A stretch of DNA of 64,000 nucleotides from Salsipaludibacter sp963812245 (GCA_963812245.1 CAWEUK010000002.1:1550001-1614000); one strand, 5' to 3'; numbered from the stretch's first letter, positions 24,914 to 34,212 are shown. A program made the numbers and translations. The notes: a model not told the origin generated them from the sequence alone.

Positions 24914-26491
24914 TCACACGGCCAGCAGGGCCTGCTCCACCACCTCGGCCAGGGCCGGATGGATCCACCACTGGCCGCGGGCCAACTCGTCCACGGTCTG
25001 CCCGAACTGCATCCCCTGGATCAGCGGCTGGATCATGGTCGGCGCCTGCGCACCCAGGATGTGGGCGCCGAGCACCAGCCGCGACGACCGGTCGACCACC
25101 AGCTTGACGAATCCGACCTCGTCCTCCAGGGCCCAGCCGTAGGCGGCCGCCCCGTAGGGCTGCACCACGGTGACATGGTCGATGGCAGCCGCCGTGGCCT
25201 CGGGTTCGGTCATCCCGACGCTGGCGATCTGGGGATGGCCGAAGACGGCATGGGGGACAGGGCCCAGCATGGAGGTGCGCGGGTCGTCGGGGTGCACCAG
25301 GTTGTGGGCCACGATGCGAGCGTCCTGGTTGGCCTTGTGCTTGAGCTGGGCCGGAGCGGCAATGTCACCCAGTGCCCAGATGCCCGCAGCCGTCGTCCGT
25401 TGCTGGCCGTCGACGACCACGTAGCCCGACCGGTCCAGTTCGACCCCGGTGGCCTCCACGCCCAGCGATCGTCCGTTGGGCACCCTGCCGGTCGCCACCA
25501 GCAGCATGTCGCCGCGCACGTCGTGGGTGCCGTCGGCGTCCGTCAGTCGCACCACGAACCCGGGTGCCGGCGTCGCACCATTGCCGCCGACGTGCACGTC
25601 GCTGCCGTCCGGGTCGTGGTCCGGGTCGTGGTCCGGGTCGTGGTTCAGGTCGTGGTTCGGGGCGTCCGGGGCGTCGTCGTGCGCTGCGTCGACCTCCATG
25701 ACCGACGTGTTGAGCCTGACGTCGAAGCGCTCGTCGTAGACAGCCGTGATGCGATCGGCGATGTCGGGATCCTCGTGGCGCAGGAGTCGGTCGCCGCGCG
25801 CCACGATCGTGACACGAGTGCCAAACGATCCGAACACGTGCGCCAGTTCCACGGCGACGAAGCCACCCCCGATGATGACGAGGTGCTCGGGCAACTCCTC
25901 GATGCGCATGATCGTGTCGGACGTGTGCCAGTCGACGGCATCCAGGCCGACGATCGGTGGGATCACCGCATGGGCGCCCGCAGCCAGGACGAAACGAGGT
26001 GCCGAGATGGTCCGGTCGCCAACCTGGAGCCGGTGGTCGCCGACGAAGTGGCCGTGTTCCTCGATCAGGTCGACGTGGGCCAGCGACTCGCGGTAGTCGC
26101 GGCCACTGGCGGCGATCGGGTCGATGCGACCGAAGATGCGATCGCGAATGGCAGGCCAGTCGGCACGGTTGAACTGGGTGTCGATCCCGAACCGGGCCGA
26201 CGTGGCCGCGTCGTGGGCGAGGTTGGCCGTGTGGACGAACATCTTGGTGGGGATGCAGCCGCGGTTGAGGCAGGTGCCGCCCATGACACCCTCCTCGACC
26301 AGGGCGATCCTCCAGTCATCCATCTCCTCGGTGATGACCGAGTTGCCGGATCCCGACCCGATGATGATGAGGTCGTGGGTGAAGCCGTGCTGGCCCTGCC
26401 CGGTGTCGCTGGCGGTGGGTGCGGATGTCGGCGGATCGGATGGCCGTGACGCGGACGGGAGCGTGGCCGATGGCACGGTCGGGTCAGTCAT
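24914..26491 (-). CDS. mtr: Mycothione reductase
   Basis: A 525-residue flavoprotein that reduces mycothione (oxidised mycothiol) with NADPH. FAD motif IIIGSGSGNS, redox centre GGTCLNRGCIPTKMF, RVFGRIDPIA-like block (RIFGRIDPIAASG), NAD motif IIGGGFVAVELAHVF and the C-terminal dimer motif with catalytic His (GQWWIHPALAEVVEQALL) match actinobacterial Mtr closely. Two oddities are a 50-residue acidic Ala/Pro/Ser leader and an insert of HDPD repeats in the central domain. The ATG at 26491 has GAGGAC upstream. Confidence 0.93.
   Translation of the reverse strand: MTDPTVPSATLPSASRPSDPPTSAPTASDTGQGQHGFTHDLIIIGSGSGNSVITEEMDDWRIALVEEGVMGGTCLNRGCIPTKMFVHTANLAHDAATSARFGIDTQFNRADWPAIRDRIFGRIDPIAASGRDYRESLAHVDLIEEHGHFVGDHRLQVGDRTISAPRFVLAAGAHAVIPPIVGLDAVDWHTSDTIMRIEELPEHLVIIGGGFVAVELAHVFGSFGTRVTIVARGDRLLRHEDPDIADRITAVYDERFDVRLNTSVMEVDAAHDDAPDAPNHDLNHDPDHDPDHDPDGSDVHVGGNGATPAPGFVVRLTDADGTHDVRGDMLLVATGRVPNGRSLGVEATGVELDRSGYVVVDGQQRTTAAGIWALGDIAAPAQLKHKANQDARIVAHNLVHPDDPRTSMLGPVPHAVFGHPQIASVGMTEPEATAAAIDHVTVVQPYGAAAYGWALEDEVGFVKLVVDRSSRLVLGAHILGAQAPTMIQPLIQGMQFGQTVDELARGQWWIHPALAEVVEQALLAV
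25608..25662 (-). repeat. 12-bp repeats encoding a His-Asp-Pro-Asp insert in mtr
   Basis: Tandem GTGGTCCGGGTC-type 12-bp units encode NHDPDHDPDHDPDG inside the mycothione reductase gene. The insert interrupts the NAD-binding/central region relative to the family as I know it. His/Asp-rich tracts can bind divalent metals, but a neutral surface loop is equally possible. Confidence 0.75.
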
Positions 26492-26647
26492 GGCGTCCTC
26501 GCGGCGATGTCGTGTGGCCACAGTGGGGCTGGGGGGGACGGGTGCATCGGAAACAGGATCAGGCATGCCGGGACGGAGTGTGCCCACGGGCGTCGGACAC
26601 GATCGTCCACCCCACGCGCTCCCACCAGCCCGCGACCGGGGTGGTGG

Positions 26648-27136
26648 TCACGACGACGCAAGGTGACGCGCCTGTGCCACGAACAGGATCTCGCCGCGGG
26701 CGTCGAGCACCTGGGACCAGTCCGTGATGTACAGGTCGATGCCGACCACGGTCGCGGTCCGCATCGCCACGCCGCCCCCGGTCAGGTGGGCAACCAACCC
26801 CGACCAGGTCGGCTCGTGACCCACGATCATCAGGCGCTCCACGTCCGGGACACCCAGCAGGGTTTCGAGTGCCCCCTCTGGGTGGGTGCTGTACAGCGCT
26901 CGTTCGACGTCGATCTGCGCGTCCCACTGGCCACCGGCCGCTGCACGCACAGCCGTGGTGTGGGCGCGCACGGCCGACGACGTCACGACGTGGTCGGGCG
27001 CCTGCCCGATGGCGGTGAGGTGGGCACCCATGGCGTCGGCCGCGGCGCGACCGCGCGAGTTGAGCGGCCGTTCGTGGTCGGCCAGGCCGGCGGACCAGTC
27101 GGACTTGGCATGGCGCATGATCAGCAGTTGTCTCAT
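26648..27136 (-). CDS. SixA-like phosphohistidine phosphatase
   Basis: A 162-residue histidine-phosphatase superfamily protein. It starts MRQLLIMRHAKSDW with the RHG-type catalytic pair R8/H9, and has SSAVRAHTTA with the second Arg and IVGHEPTW with the second catalytic His. The small size and SDW/RPLNSRGRAAA features match SixA, which removes phosphate from histidine phosphotransfer domains. The start at 27136 was chosen because ACCCTA (TAGGGT on this strand, 27149-27144) lies 7 nt upstream. The alternative Met two codons earlier would begin inside the -10/start interval. It is divergent from ligA. Confidence 0.88.
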   Translation of the reverse strand: MRQLLIMRHAKSDWSAGLADHERPLNSRGRAAADAMGAHLTAIGQAPDHVVTSSAVRAHTTAVRAAAGGQWDAQIDVERALYSTHPEGALETLLGVPDVERLMIVGHEPTWSGLVAHLTGGGVAMRTATVVGIDLYITDWSQVLDARGEILFVAQARHLASS

Positions 27137-27242
27137 GGGCATGACCCTATTGCCCCACGTGGTCACTCGCAGTCCACCGTGTGTGCTCGCCCGTACCGAG
27201 GCTGCACGCCTAGGCTGGCGCGGCACGCCCCGAGGGACAACG

Positions 27243-29306
27243 ATGACGGACATGCCCGAGCCGCCGACCGACCTGGCTGCCGCACGCGCTCGCCACGACG
27301 AACTGGTGCCCCTGCTGCGCGATGCGCGGTATCGCTACTACGTCCTGTCCGACCCGGCCATGACCGATGCCGAATTCGACGTGGCGTGGCGCGAACTGCT
27401 GGCACTGGAGGCGGCGCATCCCGAGCTGGCCACCGCGACGTCGCCGACCGCCGAGGTCGGCGCCCCGGTGGACACGGCCTTCCCGCCCCATCGCCACCTC
27501 GAACAGATGCTGTCGCTGGACAACGTGTTCTCCCACGAGGACCTCGCAGCCTGGAGTGTGCGGGCATCGGCACCGCTGGACCATCCCCCTCGCTGGGTGT
27601 GCGAACTCAAGATCGACGGCGTCGCCATCTCGCTGACCTACCGCAACGGGGTGCTCGCCACGGCCGCCACGCGCGGAGACGGTGTCACCGGCGAGACCGT
27701 GACCCAGCAGGTGCGCACGCTCGACGACGTGCCGTACCGACTGACCGGCGACGTCGTCCCCGACCTGGTCGAGGTGCGGGGCGAGATCTACTACCCCCTC
27801 GCTGCCTTCGAGACCATGAACCAGGCGCGCGTCGAGGCCGGCGAGCAGGTGTTCGCAAATCCCCGCAACGCGGCATCGGGCGCCCTGCGCCAGAAGGATC
27901 CCGCGATCACCGCGACCAGGCCGCTGTCCCTGTGGATCCATGGCATGGGCGCGCTGGACCTCGGTGCGGCCGACGCGACCGCGTTCGCATCCCACTCGGC
28001 CTTTCTCGCATGGTGCCGCGCGGCGGGGCTGCCGGTCGCCGACGAGAGCGATGTCGTGGACGATGTCGACGCCGTCTGGGCCTACGTCCAGCACTGGACC
28101 GAGCATCGTCACGACACGACCTACGAGATCGACGGCGTCGTCGTGAAGGTCGACGACGTCGACCAACGCGCCACCCTTGGAACGACCTCGCGTGCGCCTC
28201 GCTGGGCCATCGCCTACAAGATGCCACCGATCGAGGCGACCACGGTCCTGCGCGACATCGAGATCAACACCGGCCGCACCGGTCGCGTCACCCCGTTCGC
28301 AGTGGTGGAACCGGTCACGGTCTCGGGCGTGACGATCACCTATGCGACGTTGCACAACGAGATCCAGGTCCAGGCCAAGGACGTGCGCATCGGCGACACC
28401 GTCAGCGTTCGCCGCGCCGGCGACGTGATCCCCGAAGTGGTCGGTCCCGTCCTGTCCCTGCGTCCGGAGGGTGCCCAGACCTGGCACATGCCGGCCGACT
28501 GCCCGTCGTGTGGGACGCCGCTGGTGCGACCCGAGGGCGAGGCCCATCACTTCTGCGAGAACGTCGACTGCCCCAACCGGATCCTCGAATCCCTCAGCCA
28601 CTTCGGGGGTCGCAAGGCACTGGACATCGAGGGCCTGGGCTACAAGACCGCCAGGCTGTTGCTCGACGAGGGCCTGGTGGCGGACCTGGCGGACGTGTAT
28701 GCCCTCGATGCCAGGCGCGAGGACCTGCTCGCACTGGAGGGCTGGAAGGACAAGTCGGTCGACAACCTGCTGGGCGGCATCGAGCGTGCCCGCCAGCAGC
28801 CGCTGGATCGACTGCTGGTAGGGCTCAACATCCGCCACCTCGGCCCCACGGTCGCGAAGGTGCTGGCTGCCGCCCTTCCCAGCATGGACACGCTCATGGC
28901 TGCCAGTGCCGAGGAGATGGCCGCCGTCGACGGGATCGGTCCCAAGATCGCCGACGCGGTGGTGTCGTTCTTCGCCGCCGATCGCAATCGCGAACTGGTC
29001 ACCAAGATGGCGACGCTGGGCGCGAGGATGACCGCCGACGAACCCGCCGCGACGTCGGACGTGCTCGCCGGCATGTCGATCGTGGTGACCGGGACACTCG
29101 CCGGCCACAGTCGGGCGGAGGCCAAGGAGGCCATCGAGTCGCGCGGCGGGAAGGCGACCTCCAGTGTGTCGGGGCGAACCACCGCCGTGGTGGTGGGCGA
29201 GTCGCCCGGTTCGAAGGCCGACAAGGCCCTCGAACTGGGTGTCCCGGTCCTGGACGAGGCTGCATTCGAATCGCTGTTGGCCACCGGCCAGGTCCCCGAC
29301 GCCTGA
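27243..29306 (+). CDS. ligA: NAD-dependent DNA ligase LigA
   Basis: A 687-residue replicative ligase that seals nicks using NAD. Domains in order are Ia (1-70), adenylation with K123 in CELKIDG (about 75-320), OB fold, a zinc finger with CPSC and CENVDC (about 410-435), helix-hairpin-helix repeats (about 460-590) and a C-terminal BRCT domain (about 600-680). Length and motifs are those of an intact enzyme. GGGACAACG precedes the ATG, and TAGGCT upstream (27209-27214) may be the -10 box. An upstream in-frame extension is the shadow of the SixA gene. Confidence 0.97.
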   Translation: MTDMPEPPTDLAAARARHDELVPLLRDARYRYYVLSDPAMTDAEFDVAWRELLALEAAHPELATATSPTAEVGAPVDTAFPPHRHLEQMLSLDNVFSHEDLAAWSVRASAPLDHPPRWVCELKIDGVAISLTYRNGVLATAATRGDGVTGETVTQQVRTLDDVPYRLTGDVVPDLVEVRGEIYYPLAAFETMNQARVEAGEQVFANPRNAASGALRQKDPAITATRPLSLWIHGMGALDLGAADATAFASHSAFLAWCRAAGLPVADESDVVDDVDAVWAYVQHWTEHRHDTTYEIDGVVVKVDDVDQRATLGTTSRAPRWAIAYKMPPIEATTVLRDIEINTGRTGRVTPFAVVEPVTVSGVTITYATLHNEIQVQAKDVRIGDTVSVRRAGDVIPEVVGPVLSLRPEGAQTWHMPADCPSCGTPLVRPEGEAHHFCENVDCPNRILESLSHFGGRKALDIEGLGYKTARLLLDEGLVADLADVYALDARREDLLALEGWKDKSVDNLLGGIERARQQPLDRLLVGLNIRHLGPTVAKVLAAALPSMDTLMAASAEEMAAVDGIGPKIADAVVSFFAADRNRELVTKMATLGARMTADEPAATSDVLAGMSIVVTGTLAGHSRAEAKEAIESRGGKATSSVSGRTTAVVVGESPGSKADKALELGVPVLDEAAFESLLATGQVPDA

Positions 29307-29458
29307 CCCTTCCGCTGCCGCCTGGCCGGCGGCTCGTGCGGGCAGCGACCATTGCCACGGGTGATCACCGTGTTTCGTGGGTCACGATGGACGTGCCTGC
29401 CGCCAGACTCCACACTGCATCCAGGGCGTCGGGACCGGCGCCGCCTCCCGATCCATGG

Positions 29459-30115
29459 ATGCCCGTGAGCGTCGAGACGCCAGCATCGCGGCGACGGCCG
29501 CTGATTCGCGACCGCATGCCCCAGCGCCTGGTACGGCTGTTCGCGGGCCTCGTCCTGTTCGGCATCAGCATGGCGATGATGATCCGAGCCGCAATGGGTG
29601 TGGGTCCCTGGGACGTCCTGCACCAGGGGCTGTCGCTGCACCTCCCGCTGAGTTTCGGGACGATCGTGATCGTCATGAGCGGCGTGGTGCTGCTGTTGTG
29701 GATCCCATTGCGGGAACGACCCGGGATCGGCACGCTCGCCAACGCCATCGTGATCGGGCTGGTCGTCGACGCCGCGTTGCTGGTGCTCACGACCCCGGCC
29801 AGCACGCCGGGCAGGTGGGCGTTGATGCTGTCGGGCGTGCTGATCAACGGACTTGCGACCGGGCTGTACATCGGTGCGGGACTGGGGCCGGGCCCTCGCG
29901 ACGGCCTGATGACCGGCCTGGCGGCTCGCGGTCACTCCGTCTCGTTCGTGCGCACCGGCATCGAGTTGGTGGTGCTGGCCGTGGGCTGGGCGCTGGGCGG
30001 CGTCGTCGGTGTCGGCACCGTGGTGTTCGCCCTGGGGATCGGCCCGCTGGCCCAGGTGTTCCTGCCCCTGTTCACGGTGGCGGATCCGGTCCCACCCCAG
30101 CCTGCAACGGCCTGA
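29459..30115 (+). CDS. YczE/YitT-like integral membrane protein
   Basis: A 218-residue protein with five predicted helices. The N-terminal RLVRLFAGLVLFGISMAMMIRA and GVGPWDVLHQGLS are the signature of the YczE family (COG2364-like), and GAGLGPGPRDGLMTGLA recurs in the second half. The family is of uncertain function and often lies near regulators or amino acid genes. Several Met codons are possible. The ATG at 29387 or 29519 may be used instead. It is convergent with the sensor kinase gene. Confidence 0.8.
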   Translation: MPVSVETPASRRRPLIRDRMPQRLVRLFAGLVLFGISMAMMIRAAMGVGPWDVLHQGLSLHLPLSFGTIVIVMSGVVLLLWIPLRERPGIGTLANAIVIGLVVDAALLVLTTPASTPGRWALMLSGVLINGLATGLYIGAGLGPGPRDGLMTGLAARGHSVSFVRTGIELVVLAVGWALGGVVGVGTVVFALGIGPLAQVFLPLFTVADPVPPQPATA

Positions 30116-30177
30116 CTCGTCGGTCGTCGGTCGTCGGGCGTCGGCACCGATCGGTGGGCATCGCCCGGTTGCGACTG

Positions 30178-30196
30178 GCCCGCGATCATGGCGGGC
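30178..30196. terminator. Weak hairpin between convergent genes
   Basis: GCCCGC (30178-30183) and GCGGGC (30191-30196) pair around a 7-nt loop, overlapping the stop codon of the kinase gene. There is no U-tract, and the stem is only 6 bp. A role as bidirectional terminator is possible but weakly supported. Confidence 0.3.
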
Positions 30197-32393
30197 TGTC
30201 AGGCGCGGTCGCCGCAGGCGTCGGCGTCAGCGGCACCGAGGCCAGCACGGTCGTGCCCTCGCCGGGCGTGCTGTCGACAGTCAGGTGGCCCTCCAGGGCC
30301 GCCCACCGTTCCGACAGGTTGAGCAGGCCGGTCCCGTTGGTGGCGGTGGCGAGGTCTCCGACACCGACGCCGTTGTCGCGCACCCGCACCGACAGCGTGC
30401 CGTTCGAGCGTGTGAGCACCACGATGACCTGGTCGGCATCGGCGTGCTTCAGCGAGTTTGCCAACGCCTCGGCAATCGTGAAGTATGCCGCGCCCTCGAT
30501 CTCTGCCGGCATCCGCAGGTCCCGCAGCGATGGGTCTGCCCGCACGCCGACGGTGACCGGGTGGCGCGCAGCGAGCGCCTCCACGGCGCTCAGCAGGCCG
30601 CGATCGGTCAGCAGCGTCGGATGGATCCCGGCGGCGAGTTCGCGCAGGTCACGCAGAACCCGCTGGAGCCCCACCCGGAGACCGGCAAGTTCGGGTCCGA
30701 CCACGTCGGACCCGTCGTCGAGGTGCTGGACATGCCCGGCCAGGCCGATCAGCGCGACCAGGTCCTGCTGGATGCCGTCGTGGATGTTGCGCTCGATGCG
30801 ACGTCGCTCGGCATCCTGGGCGCGGACCAGGCGACGTCGTGACGCCACCAACTCGGACGCCTGGTGGGACAGTTGCACGGTGAGCCGGACGTTGCGCACG
30901 GCCAGGCCGGCCTGGCGCGCGAGGGTCTCGACGATGGCCCGATCGTCGGACGTGAGCGGGCCACCCGTGCGCGGCCCACAGGCCACGACCCCCAGTTCCT
31001 CGCCGTCCAACACGATCGGCACCACCAGCGCGGCACCGTTGGATGGCTCCTCGTCGGCGCCACTGTCGATGCCAGGCGTGGTGGCGTGGATGCCAACCTG
31101 CTCTCGCCACTCCTGGTCGAGCACGACCCGCGCCCACTGCAGTCCCAGGCCCTGACGGACCGTGGCGGCCATCTGTGCCAGGAGGGTGTCGAGGTCATAG
31201 GTGTCGGCAAGGGTGGCGCCCAGGTCGGCGATCACCCGGGCCGGATCCGACCTGGGCCCGAACACCAGCCGGTCCGCGAGGCGGTCGAGCCATCGCCGCG
31301 CCGGCTGGAATCCGAGCGTTGCGATGACGGTGACCACGACCGCCCACTGCATGGGAAGGCGGTGGCCCGCGGCAATGCCGAGCACCGATCCTGCAGCCAC
31401 GTATGCCAGCGCGATGCTGACCCACAGCGCGCCGTACACGATCGACCGGCGCAGGACGTCGTCGGCGTCGAAGCGGCGTGGCGACAGCAGTCCGAGTGCG
31501 AGCGTGATCGCGACGATCGCCTGGGCCCCGATCGCGAGCACGTTGACCAGCGCTGGCGTGGGAGCCACCAGTTGGATCGTGATGACCGTGGTCCCCAACA
31601 CCACGGGGACCAGCAGCCAGCGGAACCGACGGCGCCCGGGCAGGCTGGCGCGGCGATAGCGGGCAACCAGGACCACGAGGCCCGGGATGATGAAGACACC
31701 CTGCGCCAATCCGATCAGGGCATCTGCAGTGGCGCGATCCATCGACAGCACGCCGACGTGTGCTGGATTCGCGACGGGGTCGAGGGCGCGATACCAGGGG
31801 AACACGACGGTGGGCACGGCCAGGGCGACGATCACGGGCACTGCCATCGACAGCCAGCTCGCGCGCAGCAACCAGGCTTCGTATGGGCGTTCCACCACCC
31901 CGTCCGCAAAGGTGATCAGGACATGGGCCATGGCGATCGTTGCCAGCGCCACCAGCGACTGGGAGGTGAACATCAGACCGGCCAGCACGCCACGGCCTGC
32001 ATCGACGCTCAGCAACGCCGACAGGAGCGTGTCGCTGACACCGGTGGTGGCAACGGCACCCTGCATGACGACGAACCATGCGGCCGAGGGATTGTCGGGG
32101 AGTCGGCGCCACACCCAGGAGCCGGTGACCAGGACCAGCACGGCAGCAGCGATCCAGGGCACCTCGTCGATCAGCAGGTCGGTCGCCACCGGTGCCGTCC
32201 AGGGCCACCACCCCAGGGCTCCCGTGATCAGCAGGGTCGCGTACAGGGCCACCGATGCCGCCCCCAGGCCCAGCAGGGCGGGGGGCAGCCAGGGCATGAC
32301 GCGTGGCAGCGATGCAGGCCGGGGCAGGGCAGGGTGCCACCATCCGGCAGCCCGGGCCGGACGACCACCCAGTGACTGCGCCGTTGTCCCCAT
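30186..32393 (-). CDS. Sensor histidine kinase, NarL-partner type (HisKA_3), orphan
   Basis: A 735-residue membrane sensor. About eight transmembrane helices fill residues 35-330. A GAF-like domain follows at about 370-510. The dimerisation box ERRRIERNIHDGIQQDL carries the phospho-accepting His538, and the HATPase domain (about 615-720) has EALANSLKHA, RVRDNGVGVG and GTGLLNLSERW. HisKA_3 kinases normally pair with a LuxR/NarL-type response regulator, but none is adjacent. The ATG at 32393 was chosen because the preceding 72 residues are low-complexity shadow. Confidence 0.9.
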   Translation of the reverse strand: MGTTAQSLGGRPARAAGWWHPALPRPASLPRVMPWLPPALLGLGAASVALYATLLITGALGWWPWTAPVATDLLIDEVPWIAAAVLVLVTGSWVWRRLPDNPSAAWFVVMQGAVATTGVSDTLLSALLSVDAGRGVLAGLMFTSQSLVALATIAMAHVLITFADGVVERPYEAWLLRASWLSMAVPVIVALAVPTVVFPWYRALDPVANPAHVGVLSMDRATADALIGLAQGVFIIPGLVVLVARYRRASLPGRRRFRWLLVPVVLGTTVITIQLVAPTPALVNVLAIGAQAIVAITLALGLLSPRRFDADDVLRRSIVYGALWVSIALAYVAAGSVLGIAAGHRLPMQWAVVVTVIATLGFQPARRWLDRLADRLVFGPRSDPARVIADLGATLADTYDLDTLLAQMAATVRQGLGLQWARVVLDQEWREQVGIHATTPGIDSGADEEPSNGAALVVPIVLDGEELGVVACGPRTGGPLTSDDRAIVETLARQAGLAVRNVRLTVQLSHQASELVASRRRLVRAQDAERRRIERNIHDGIQQDLVALIGLAGHVQHLDDGSDVVGPELAGLRVGLQRVLRDLRELAAGIHPTLLTDRGLLSAVEALAARHPVTVGVRADPSLRDLRMPAEIEGAAYFTIAEALANSLKHADADQVIVVLTRSNGTLSVRVRDNGVGVGDLATATNGTGLLNLSERWAALEGHLTVDSTPGEGTTVLASVPLTPTPAATAPDSPP

Positions 32394-32623
32394 TGGTACC
32401 CAATCATTGCAGATCGTGTCCGGGGTCCGCAGGACATCGACCGATCCAGGTCCAGCAGCGGGCGGGTCTGACGCTCCGCGGGGCGTCGAGCCGCGAGGCC
32501 GCGCACCGCAGTGGCCATTCGACGATGTTCGTGACGACGGCAACGGCCTATCCTCGGTCGTTCCTGCCGTTGCGGCAGGTTGTGTCCATGATCGTCTGAC
32601 CCCACCCACGTCCGGAAGTGCCC

Positions 32624-33730
32624 ATGACCTCCAACCTCCACCTCCTCCATGTCGCCGGTGTGTCCCCGTGGCTCGACCAGATCTCGCGGTCGATGCTCGA
32701 CGACGGCGACCTGCAGCGCCACGTCGACGACAACGCCATCCGGGGTGTGACCTCGAATCCCTCGATCTTCGCGGCCGCGATCACCGGATCCGACGACTAC
32801 GACGAGCAGGTCGGCGAGATGGCCGGTCGAGGCGCCGCGACCGAGGAGATCATCCAGACCGTGATGGCCGACGACCTGCGCCGGGCCTGCGACGTGCTGG
32901 CACCGGTGTACGAGTCCTCGGAGGGCCGCGACGGGTTCGTGTCGGTGGAGGTCACCCCGACGCTTGCGCACGACAGGGACGCGACCGTTGCCGAGGCCCG
33001 GGAGTGGGTCAAGGCGATCGATCGGCCGAACCTGCTCGTCAAGGTCCCGGCCACCGAGGCCGGGTTGCCGGCGATCGAGCAGTTGATCGCGGAGGGCATC
33101 TCGGTCAACGTCACGCTGATCTTCTCCCTGGAGCGCTACCGCAAGGTCATGGCGGCCCACATCGCCGGGTTGCAGCGGGCGGTGGCGGATGGCCTGGACC
33201 CGTCGTCGATCGCCTCGGTCGGGTCGTTCTTCATCTCGCGCATGGACGTCGAGGTCGACCAGCGCCTCGACGACATCGGCAGCGACGAGGCACTGGCACT
33301 GAAGGGCACCACCGCGGTTGCAAATGGCCTGTTGGCCTACCAGGCGTTCCTCGACACCTATCGAGGTGACGAGTGGGAGCAGCTGGTGACGGCAGGTGCC
33401 CGTGTCCAGCGCCCGTTGTGGGCGTCGACCTCCACCAAGGACCCGTCGTACCCGGACACGTTGTACGTGGACAGGCTGGTGGCCCCCCACACCGTCAACA
33501 CCATGCCGCTCAGCACGGTCGAGGCCTTCCAGGACCACGGGGACACGCCGGTGGCCTTCGGTCCCGAGGAGATGGCCGCCGCCCACACGACCCTGGATCG
33601 CATGGGCGAGGTCGGCGTGGACTACGACGACGTCATGGACGTCCTCGAACGCGAGGGCGTGGACAAGTTCATCGCCTCCTGGGACGAGGTCGTCGCCGAC
33701 GTCGCCTCCGAGGCCGACACGCATCGCTGA
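32624..33730 (+). CDS. tal: Transaldolase
   Basis: A 368-residue pentose phosphate pathway enzyme that transfers a dihydroxyacetone unit between sugar phosphates. The Schiff-base Lys140 lies in NLLVKVPAT. GVTSNPSIF (41-49) and GSFFISRMD and RPLWASTSTKD are typical of the long (TalA/Tal2-type) actinobacterial form. GGAAG lies 5 nt before the ATG. A GTG two codons upstream is less likely. Its stop overlaps the next gene (TGATG). Confidence 0.96.
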   Translation: MTSNLHLLHVAGVSPWLDQISRSMLDDGDLQRHVDDNAIRGVTSNPSIFAAAITGSDDYDEQVGEMAGRGAATEEIIQTVMADDLRRACDVLAPVYESSEGRDGFVSVEVTPTLAHDRDATVAEAREWVKAIDRPNLLVKVPATEAGLPAIEQLIAEGISVNVTLIFSLERYRKVMAAHIAGLQRAVADGLDPSSIASVGSFFISRMDVEVDQRLDDIGSDEALALKGTTAVANGLLAYQAFLDTYRGDEWEQLVTAGARVQRPLWASTSTKDPSYPDTLYVDRLVAPHTVNTMPLSTVEAFQDHGDTPVAFGPEEMAAAHTTLDRMGEVGVDYDDVMDVLEREGVDKFIASWDEVVADVASEADTHR

Positions 33731-34125
33731 TGGCCCGTCTCGCCTCGTCGGGCGATGCCGCAGTCGACCGCCTGGTCACCGGGATCGCCCGCGCCCACGA
33801 AGGTGATGCCGACGCGATCGAGGAGGTCGTCGCGCCGGAGGTCGTCTGGCGCGACGACGACGACGTCCTGGACGGTGTCGACGAGCTCGTCGGCCACTTC
33901 CTGGCCCACGGCGGCTGGCGCGAGGTGTTCGAGGTGTCCGAGATCGAGCACCTGGACACGGGGGAGTGGCGGCTGACATGGACACTGTGGCTGCGTGCCG
34001 ACGCGAGCAGTTACCGCCGAGATGGTGACGCGCGGATGACGGTCACCGAAGGCCTGGTCACCTCGTGGTCGTCGTCGGCCACCGAACGCGAGGACGGCTC
34101 GCTGGCGGCCTGGGGCGATGACTGA
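33730..34125 (+). CDS. NTF2/SnoaL-like small protein
   Basis: A 131-residue soluble protein. A long N-terminal helix (AAVDRLVTGIARAHEGDADAIEE), then APEVVWRDDDDVLDGVDELV and a beta-sheet (REVFEVSEIEHLDTGEWRLTW) match the NTF2-like/SnoaL cone fold. No catalytic residues can be assigned. The start codon shares its A with the transaldolase stop, so it is translationally coupled to tal, but a metabolic link is not evident. Confidence 0.7.
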   Translation: MARLASSGDAAVDRLVTGIARAHEGDADAIEEVVAPEVVWRDDDDVLDGVDELVGHFLAHGGWREVFEVSEIEHLDTGEWRLTWTLWLRADASSYRRDGDARMTVTEGLVTSWSSSATEREDGSLAAWGDD

Positions 34126-34127
34126 GT

Positions 34128-34160
34128 CCGGCCCCGACGCCGGGTCGACGTCGGGGCCGG
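34128..34160. terminator. Strong GC-rich hairpin between convergent genes
   Basis: CCGGCCCCGACG (34128-34139) pairs perfectly with CGTCGGGGCCGG (34149-34160), a 12-bp stem with a 9-nt loop, directly after the stop at 34125. No T-run follows on either side. Intrinsic terminators of this kind are seen in high-GC actinobacteria. It may act for both converging transcripts. Confidence 0.7.
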
Positions 34161-34212
34161 TGGGGCCTGCTGGACCCTCGCCGGACCGTGTGGCCGTCGA
34201 GGGTCGTCGCGG

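Noticed and set aside
24797..26449. A 550-codon open frame opposite the mycothione reductase gene.
   Set aside because: It mirrors a well-supported gene with intact motifs and its own translation is rich in Arg, Gly and His without a domain, as high-GC shadows are.
26507..29380. A long plus-strand frame overlapping SixA and ligA.
   Set aside because: It runs in a different frame from ligA, which has all ligase motifs. Only the end of this frame, after about 29387, encodes the YczE-like protein.
30145..30157. Palindrome CACCGATCGGTG between convergent genes.
   Set aside because: It is short, lies among GTCGG repeats, and there is no gene start nearby for it to control.
32392..32404. ATTGG-TAC-CCAAT inverted repeat over the start of the sensor kinase.
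   Set aside because: Arms of 5 bp are too short to call an operator without a second copy.
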